64,000 bases of DNA from Bacteroides sp. (lineage in GTDB: Bacteria; Bacteroidota; Bacteroidia; Bacteroidales; Bacteroidaceae): positions 51,917 to 115,916 of the forward strand of contig JAJQAY010000039.1 of NCBI GenBank assembly GCA_021203515.1, in the 5' to 3' direction. Shown here piece by piece: positions 62,392 through 64,000 of the stretch. The notes below the pieces were generated by a model, which searched no databases, was not told the DNA's origin, and worked only from the letters and a program-made list of their open reading frames with translations. The position numbers and the translations under genes were made by a program. Within the stretch, counting starts at the first letter, position 1. Each line of letters starts with the position of its first letter.

Positions 62392-62618
62392 GTTTTTTAA
62401 ACGTTCGTTTAATGTGCACAAAGATAAAGGGTATTTTTGATATGTGCAAAATGTTCAATAAAAATATTTTTATTATAGTCTAATTCTACTCGTAAGGCAT
62501 TGTGTAAAAGCTATTTACTTAATAAAAATAATATCTTTTATTTCTGTATCGTTTATTCTATTTTTCTTCCCTTTTCTTTTCTAATTCTTGACGTTTTTTA
62601 AACGAACGTTTAAAAAAC
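62392..62618. promoter_or_regulatory. Mpi-type invertible promoter of the capsule locus (predicted OFF)
   Basis: A perfect 21-bp inverted repeat (62392-62412 and 62598-62618) with core AAACGTTCGTTT encloses 185 bp. The core contains AAACGTTCGT, the site type used by the serine invertase Mpi in Bacteroides fragilis capsule promoters, and the spacing is as in those loci. Inside, minus-strand TTTG (CAAA, 62447-62450), 20 nt, TATCTTTG (62419-62426) is an exact promoter pointing left, away from upxY. A weaker plus-strand candidate, TATTTTTG (62432-62439), has only TTTA as -33. So the locus is probably OFF in this assembly. No Mpi gene is in the window. Confidence 0.85.
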
Positions 62619-62843
62619 AGTTTTTCTGCTTTAACTCATTCGTTTATAGCTCTTTATGAGCCTATTTTTCAACATAACTATTTCACGGTTCTCTTTCTGC
62701 GATAGTGGGGAACTTTGAGGTAATATGAATGCAGATTAAACGATTGAAAATAAATGCATTGCATAATCTGACCGGGAGGTGTTTCGTTACTCCGGTGTCC
62801 CCAAAGAATATCCTGTCTAGAACTCCCAATTCACAATTCTCAA
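62619..62843 (+). other. Probable 5' leader of the capsule transcript
   Basis: About 225 bp without a gene separates the right repeat from upxY. In Bacteroides capsule loci this leader is where UpxY proteins act to prevent early termination. A small CCGGGAGG...ACTCCGG stem (near 62771-62794) is visible. I cannot define the UpxY target site. Confidence 0.5.
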
Positions 62844-63386
62844 TTGAATAAAGACGCCCAACTCTCTTGGTATGCAGTTCGCGTCACCTATAGTCGTGAA
62901 TTGGTATTGAAGCAATATTTGGATGATGAAAACATCGAGAATTTCATCCCAATGCACTACGAATATATAATGAAGAAAGAGCGTCGTGTCCGTAAGCTTG
63001 TCCCGGCCATCCATAATCTCGTTTTTGTCCGTAGTACACGCACCCGTATGGATGAAATCAAAACTAATTCAGGTCTAAATGTTCCTATTCGTTACATTAT
63101 GAACCGCGAAACCCATCAACCGGTCATCATTCCGGATGCCCAGATGCGTAGTTTTATCCTTGTGGCGGGCACTTACGATGAGGCTGTCATCTACGTAGAA
63201 CCTGACGAACTAAAATTAGTGAAAGGAACTAAAGTCCGTATCACCGGTGGTATTTTCGAAGGTGCTATCGGTGAATTTGTTCGTCTCCGTCACGACCGCC
63301 GTGTCGTAGTCAATATAGAAGGTGTCATGGCAGTAGCCACCACCTTTATCCATTCTTCGCTCGTCGAACCTATCCATGCAGATTGA
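62844..63386 (+). CDS. upxY: UpxY-family NusG-like transcription antiterminator
   Basis: 180 residues, intact. WYAVRVTYSRELVLKQYLDDENIENFIPMHYEY is the NGN domain, and LKLVKGTKVRITGGIFEGAIGEFVRLRHDRRVVVNIEG the KOW domain. Starting from TTG at 62844 fits the family's short leader peptide before WYAV; no ATG lies in frame before it, so a nearby base error hiding an ATG is possible. UpxY proteins let RNA polymerase read through the long capsule operon they begin. Expression depends on the invertible promoter upstream. Confidence 0.9.
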   Translation: MNKDAQLSWYAVRVTYSRELVLKQYLDDENIENFIPMHYEYIMKKERRVRKLVPAIHNLVFVRSTRTRMDEIKTNSGLNVPIRYIMNRETHQPVIIPDAQMRSFILVAGTYDEAVIYVEPDELKLVKGTKVRITGGIFEGAIGEFVRLRHDRRVVVNIEGVMAVATTFIHSSLVEPIHAD

Positions 63387-63436
63387 TAATTCCCAACCGG
63401 GAATAATTCGAAATTTATACTTAGCAATTAAATAAC

Positions 63437-63916
63437 ATGAACGATTCCGTTTCATCCTTGTACACCCTTGCCCACGACCTTTTGAATTTGGGTATGGACG
63501 GTAGCCCCATCTACAGCGACCACTTCGCCCATCTGAACCGCGAAGTCTATGAACAAGCAATCAAGTTGTACAACACTCCGGGCAGCACTGTTCCGGAAGA
63601 GGAAGCCGAGCTTTGTCTCTCCATTTTGGTTGCCCTCAGTGCCACTTTTTACGATAATGGCCGCAAGCAGCAATATATCCAAGCCACCCTCGACCGTTGC
63701 TGGAATATTCTCGACCAACTTCCTGCTTCCCTGCTCAAAGTCCGCCTGCTGACTTGCTGCTATGGTGAAGTTTATGAAGACAATCTTACGGCAGAAGCCC
63801 ATGCCATCATCGACACTTGGGACAAATCTTCCTTAACCCCGGAGCAAGCAGAAATCATTGAGGAACTGAAGAATATGGAAGATAATCAATACCCATTCGA
63901 GGTATTGGAGGAATAA
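63437..63916 (+). CDS. upxZ: UpxZ-family inhibitor of heterologous UpxY proteins
   Basis: 159 residues, intact, acidic and helical, with the family pattern LYTLAHDLLNLGMDGSPIYSDHFAHLNREVYEQAIKLY near the N-terminus and EEEAELCLSILVALSATFYDNGRKQQYIQ in the middle. It follows upxY by 50 bp, the standard order. In B. fragilis UpxZ proteins inhibit the UpxY of other capsule loci, so that one capsule is mainly made per cell. The specificity of this one cannot be told from sequence. Confidence 0.9.
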   Translation: MNDSVSSLYTLAHDLLNLGMDGSPIYSDHFAHLNREVYEQAIKLYNTPGSTVPEEEAELCLSILVALSATFYDNGRKQQYIQATLDRCWNILDQLPASLLKVRLLTCCYGEVYEDNLTAEAHAIIDTWDKSSLTPEQAEIIEELKNMEDNQYPFEVLEE

Positions 63917-63936
63917 TAACCTAAACTATTTATCGT

Positions 63937-64000
63937 ATGGAACCAATTGAAAAAGATAATCATTTTATTTCCGATGGAATGAATGCGTTTGAGCGCAATA
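63937..64000 (+). CDS. Start of the next capsule-locus gene (partial)
   Basis: An ATG at 63937, 20 bp after the upxZ stop, opens MEPIEKDNHFISDGMNAFER and runs off the window. The fragment is too short to name. By position it should be the first structural gene of the capsule operon. Confidence 0.45.
   Translation, partial: MEPIEKDNHFISDGMNAFERN

Noticed and set aside
1..64000. CRISPR arrays, tRNA and rRNA genes
   Set aside because: No regularly spaced direct repeats and no cloverleaf or rRNA-like sequence was noticed in a read of both strands.

Overview
The window looks like a chromosomal segment of a gut Bacteroides. It has moderate GC, SusC/SusD pairs, a hybrid two-component regulator, type V (FimA/Mfa) pilus genes, UpxY/UpxZ capsule regulators, and promoters of the Bacteroides form (TTTG, about 20 nt, then TAnnTTTG). 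I could run no searches. Family names come from motifs read in the translations.

Layout. (1) 0.1-6 kb: small envelope genes (retropepsin-like/PDZ protein, TraB/GumN-like protein, small lipoprotein), then a BlaI-BlaR1 type repressor/sensor pair and a Cys-rich small protein. (2) 6.0-6.6 kb: gene-free repeats, namely two back-to-back copies of a structured element and a REP-like palindrome cluster. (3) 6.8-34 kb: carbohydrate-use genes: GH105, GH109, a TlpA-like protein, an SGNH hydrolase, then a minus-strand polysaccharide utilisation operon (SusC, SusD, sulfatase, GH29, GH36, sulfatase). A divergent HTCS regulator faces a second minus-strand operon (GH88, DUF3604/PHP protein, ROK kinase, MFS transporter). 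The set suggests a sulfated, fucosylated, galactose- and uronate-containing glycan; no lyase is visible. (4) 34.5-48.6 kb: bactofilin, a tyrosine recombinase, an approximately 250-bp segment bounded by inverted repeats, and a type V pilus operon (FimA, FimB/Mfa2, DUF3575 barrel, PorE-like OmpA protein, Calx-beta/propeller protein, two large fimbrillin-like lipoproteins, one small protein). (5) 48.6-59.4 kb: TolC/HlyD/two ABC-2 permeases, a coiled-coil membrane protein, malate dehydrogenase, and a tricorn-like S41 protease. (6) 59.4-62.1 kb: a compact minus-strand three-gene module (DUF6932-like nucleotidyltransferase, XRE regulator, KGGVGR-variant ATPase with TPRs) behind a promoter overlapped by a 16-bp palindrome. 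(7) 62.4-64 kb: a capsule locus start with a perfect 21-bp inverted repeat around 185 bp (an Mpi-type invertible promoter), then UpxY, UpxZ and the first bases of the next gene.

The two switches are the main regulatory features. In the capsule switch the best promoter points left, away from upxY, so the locus is predicted OFF here, and that promoter points toward the nucleotidyltransferase/XRE/ATPase module. The pilus switch sits between its probable recombinase and fimA, and its only exact promoter motif also points away from fimA.

Data quality matters here. About twenty genes carry 1-nt frameshifts, mostly at homopolymers and sometimes as compensating pairs inside conserved domains, or in-frame stops that all look like C:G to T:A changes. 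Most are probably sequence errors, so I annotate disrupted genes at their inferred full extent as CDS and state the breaks.
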